NCBI GenBank assembly: GCA_041940305.1
Contig: JBGTSJ010000029.1
Span: 1-64,000, forward strand
DNA: 64,000 nt
Direction: 5' to 3'
Source: JBGTSJ01 sp041940305
Lineage (GTDB): Bacteria; Planctomycetota; Planctomycetia; Planctomycetales; Planctomycetaceae
The translations under genes were made by a program, and so were the position numbers. This document shows positions 62,141 through 64,000 of the stretch, one piece after another (the first letter of the stretch is position 1; the number at the start of each line of letters is the position of its first letter). The notes under the pieces are model-generated. The model ran no database searches, was not told the origin of the DNA, and worked only from the letters and a program-made list of their open reading frames with translations.

Positions 62141-63350
62141 CGGGTTCGCTGCGCGGGTAGGAGCCGAGGACTTCCATGCGGACGGCCTTGCGGGAGAGTT
62201 CCTGGAGGGATTTTTTGATGCGCGGCTCGTTGATGTGGCCTTCGAAGTCGAGGAAGAACAGGTAGCCGCTTTCGGGGCCGCGGAGAGGGAACGACTCGAT
62301 CCAGGTGAGGTTGACCTTGGCCTTTTTGAAGACCGACAACGACTCCGACAGCGAGCCGGGGCTGTGCGGGATCTGCAGCAGCAGGGCCGTGCGGTCGTGG
62401 CCGGTCGCTTTGGTAACCTCGTCCCCGATGACGGCGAACCGCGTGACGTTGTGGACGTTGTCCTCGATCCGCTCAGCGACGATCTGCAGGTCGTACTGCA
62501 CGGCCGCCTGGCGGCTGGCGATGGCGGCGGCGCCGGGTTTGTCGCGGGCGAGCTGGGCTGCGGTGGAGGTGCTGGTGACCTCGTGCAGGTTGGCTCGCGG
62601 CATGTTGCGGGCGAGCCAGTCGCGGCATTGCGAGAGGGCCTGCGGCTTGCTGTAGACCTCGACGATCTCGCTGCGGGGAGAGCGGGACATCAGGTTGTGA
62701 TGGACCGACATCTGCACTTCGCCACAGATCCGGAGCGGGAGGCGGGTGAACATGTCGAGCGTGTCGACGATGCGGCCATCGGTGCTGTTCTCGATGGGGA
62801 CGATGCCGTAATCGGCGTGGCCCCGATTCACTTCCTCAAAGACGGAGGCGATCGTGTTCACCGGGATGAGATCGGCGGCGCGGCCGAAGCGCTCGATCGA
62901 GGCGAGATGTGTAAAGCTGAACTGCGGGCCGAGGTAGACGACGCGGAGTGTCTTGACCTTGCTGCGGGCGGCGCTGATGACTTCCCGGAAGACGGAGTGG
63001 ATTGCCGCCAGGGAAAGGGGCCCGCCGTTCTGGGCGTCCACTCGCTGCCAGAGTTCCTGCTCGACCGCGGAATCGAACAGCGGCTCCTGCCGTTCCTTGC
63101 GGGCGGTGAGACGTCGAATCGTCAGCTCCGCGCGGGAGTTCAGAAGCTTGACGATCTCCTTGTCGAGTGCGCGGAGCTTGGTGTCCATGCCTTCCGGGGA
63201 CGCACCCGTCGAACGGGACGCAGGCTTCTTCTCGGGCTTCTTCCGGACGACCCGTTTGGGGGTGGACTTGGACGCGGGCTTGCTACGCTGCGGTCGCTGC
63301 GGCTTGCGTGCCGCTTTCTTCACCCGCTTGGTGGTCGCTCGCTTAGCCAT
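62133..63350 (-). CDS. pheA: Bifunctional chorismate mutase / prephenate dehydratase
   Basis: Converts chorismate to prephenate and then phenylpyruvate for phenylalanine synthesis. 405 residues from ATG 63350. Residues 1-52 are a Lys/Arg/Ala-rich extension (KRATTKRVKKAARKPQRPQR), absent from typical PheA. The AroQ mutase follows (LRALDKEIVKLLNSRAELTIR, SVFREVISAARS), then the dehydratase (RVVYLGPQFSFTHLASIERFG, DYGIVPIENSTDGRIVDTLD, RFAVIGDEVTKATGHDRTALL) and a C-terminal ACT domain (PGSLSESLSVFKKAKVNLTWI, ESFPLRGPESGYLFFLDFEGH) where ESRP usually appears as a Phe-binding motif; here it is ESFP. Start codon assignment is secure because MDTKLRAL at residue 55 would be the only alternative. Confidence 0.94.
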   Translation of the reverse strand: MAKRATTKRVKKAARKPQRPQRSKPASKSTPKRVVRKKPEKKPASRSTGASPEGMDTKLRALDKEIVKLLNSRAELTIRRLTARKERQEPLFDSAVEQELWQRVDAQNGGPLSLAAIHSVFREVISAARSKVKTLRVVYLGPQFSFTHLASIERFGRAADLIPVNTIASVFEEVNRGHADYGIVPIENSTDGRIVDTLDMFTRLPLRICGEVQMSVHHNLMSRSPRSEIVEVYSKPQALSQCRDWLARNMPRANLHEVTSTSTAAQLARDKPGAAAIASRQAAVQYDLQIVAERIEDNVHNVTRFAVIGDEVTKATGHDRTALLLQIPHSPGSLSESLSVFKKAKVNLTWIESFPLRGPESGYLFFLDFEGHINEPRIKKSLQELSRKAVRMEVLGSYPRSEPVD

Positions 63351-64000
63351 TCGTTGATTCCTGCCATCTGCCGGCCAGACCGGCCACGCTCCCCGGCCTC
63401 ATCCGCGGCTTTGAAGTTGACTCGCCCTCCCTGCCTCCCCCCGGATTGGGATTGTCGCGAGGAATCCCCGACTTACCCTAATCAGTTTGCGGCCATCTGT
63501 GCGGCCAGATGTCGGTCCTCGTTCCCTGCCCGGCCGAACTCGACGTAACTTCCTATGATTGTACTCTTTTCGTCTCGGGCAACGCTGTTCGCAGCGGAGC
63601 GGCCAAGCCGGCACGGATCGGACTAACTCCCAATCGCGCAATGACTTGGAACAGAAGTTTTACAGACGCGAAATGGGGGTGTCAAGCAGCCGGGCCGGCT
63701 ATGAGGCTTTGGCTCGCGGGTTCATGCGAGATGTTGTTGACTGTCGAGATTGGCAGTCTACTACCCGCTGTGGATTTATGCCAAAATGGCACTTCGGCCG
63801 TGCCGCTGATTTCCTTCCCTATGTGCCGAGTTGGCAGGTTCAGGCATCCCCCGAAGCGTCTCTGGAAGCGGATGCATGTCATATCCATCGTATACAAAAG
63901 GGGTTGTGCATTTGACTCCGCCACACGCATTGCGGCATGTTGTTTGCTTTGTCATCGGAAGATCCTCTGTGAAAGCAAAGTGACAACGCGCGCCGATCCG
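63351..64000. other. 650-base region at the right edge
   Basis: Upstream of pheA to the window end. An open stretch of 118 codons on the plus strand (63559-63915) has no recognisable protein and no ribosome site. Nothing else seen. Confidence 0.4.

Noticed and set aside
62235..63548. 437-codon plus-strand ORF opposite pheA
   Set aside because: Shadow of the GC-rich pheA frame; its protein is low-complexity with no family features.
63559..63915. 118-codon plus-strand ORF near the right edge
   Set aside because: No ribosome site, no recognisable protein, and composition like the surrounding non-coding sequence.

Overview
The window is GC-rich chromosomal DNA that reads as a planctomycete. The family signature is consistent: an ECF sigma factor of the planctomycete type followed by a Ser/Thr kinase fused to a sulfatase-modifying (FGE) domain, a secreted PQQ-type propeller that begins DWPGWRGPRGDG after its signal peptide, a Tat-exported Gfo/Idh/MocA oxidoreductase, a sialate O-acetylesterase, a DUF4838 protein, and many small palindromic or heptameric repeats between genes. 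Species cannot be named from the sequence alone.

Left arm (1-13620), ordinary chromosome: metH (running off the left edge), a secreted sialate O-acetylesterase, a GT39-type membrane glycosyltransferase, a soluble Ser/Thr kinase, a PQQ-like propeller, pyruvate kinase, tsaB, folC and an FHA-GGDEF diguanylate cyclase.

Island (13652-45034): an intact tRNA-Ala(GGC) is followed at once by a truncated tyrosine integrase. A 44-bp copy of the tRNA 3' half (one mismatch) lies 31.3 kb away at 44991-45034, followed by what looks like the original tRNA terminator. Its left part (13.7-32.8 kb) is a patchwork: a decayed IS, a membrane-bound TIR protein with a small three-helix partner, a sigma factor/kinase-FGE pair, orphan secreted proteins, chimeric ORFs stitched from unrelated gene fragments, a zinc-ribbon/WD40/FGE gene broken by two stops and a frameshift, a broken KaiC-like ATPase and a resolvase tail. 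Its right part (32.8-44.3 kb) is intact and dense: a 1062-residue TPR protein, a TolQ/ExbB channel, a TolR/ExbD protein, and an 1177-residue protein that joins a TolB-like PD40 propeller, a TonB/TolA-like SxxxH membrane helix, a long Pro-rich linker and a C-terminal alpha/alpha toroid. I read this as a Tol-like, proton-motive-force-driven envelope machine in which TolB and TolA functions share one chain; it is the most interesting system in the window. Two convergent secreted carbohydrate-related genes follow.

Right arm (45035-64000), ordinary chromosome: a small membrane protein, a two-gene ABC exporter, a surface-polysaccharide cluster (two related GT39 proteins flanking a UDP-sugar dehydrogenase, an epimerase and a GT2, interrupted by an orphan gene), a Gfo/Idh/MocA oxidoreductase, and then a run of minus-strand housekeeping genes: pheA, a small membrane protein, DAHP synthase, tpiA, secG, yicC, gmk and rpoZ. 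Sixteen perfect copies of a 7-bp repeat fill the yicC-gmk gap and overlap the gmk start codon.
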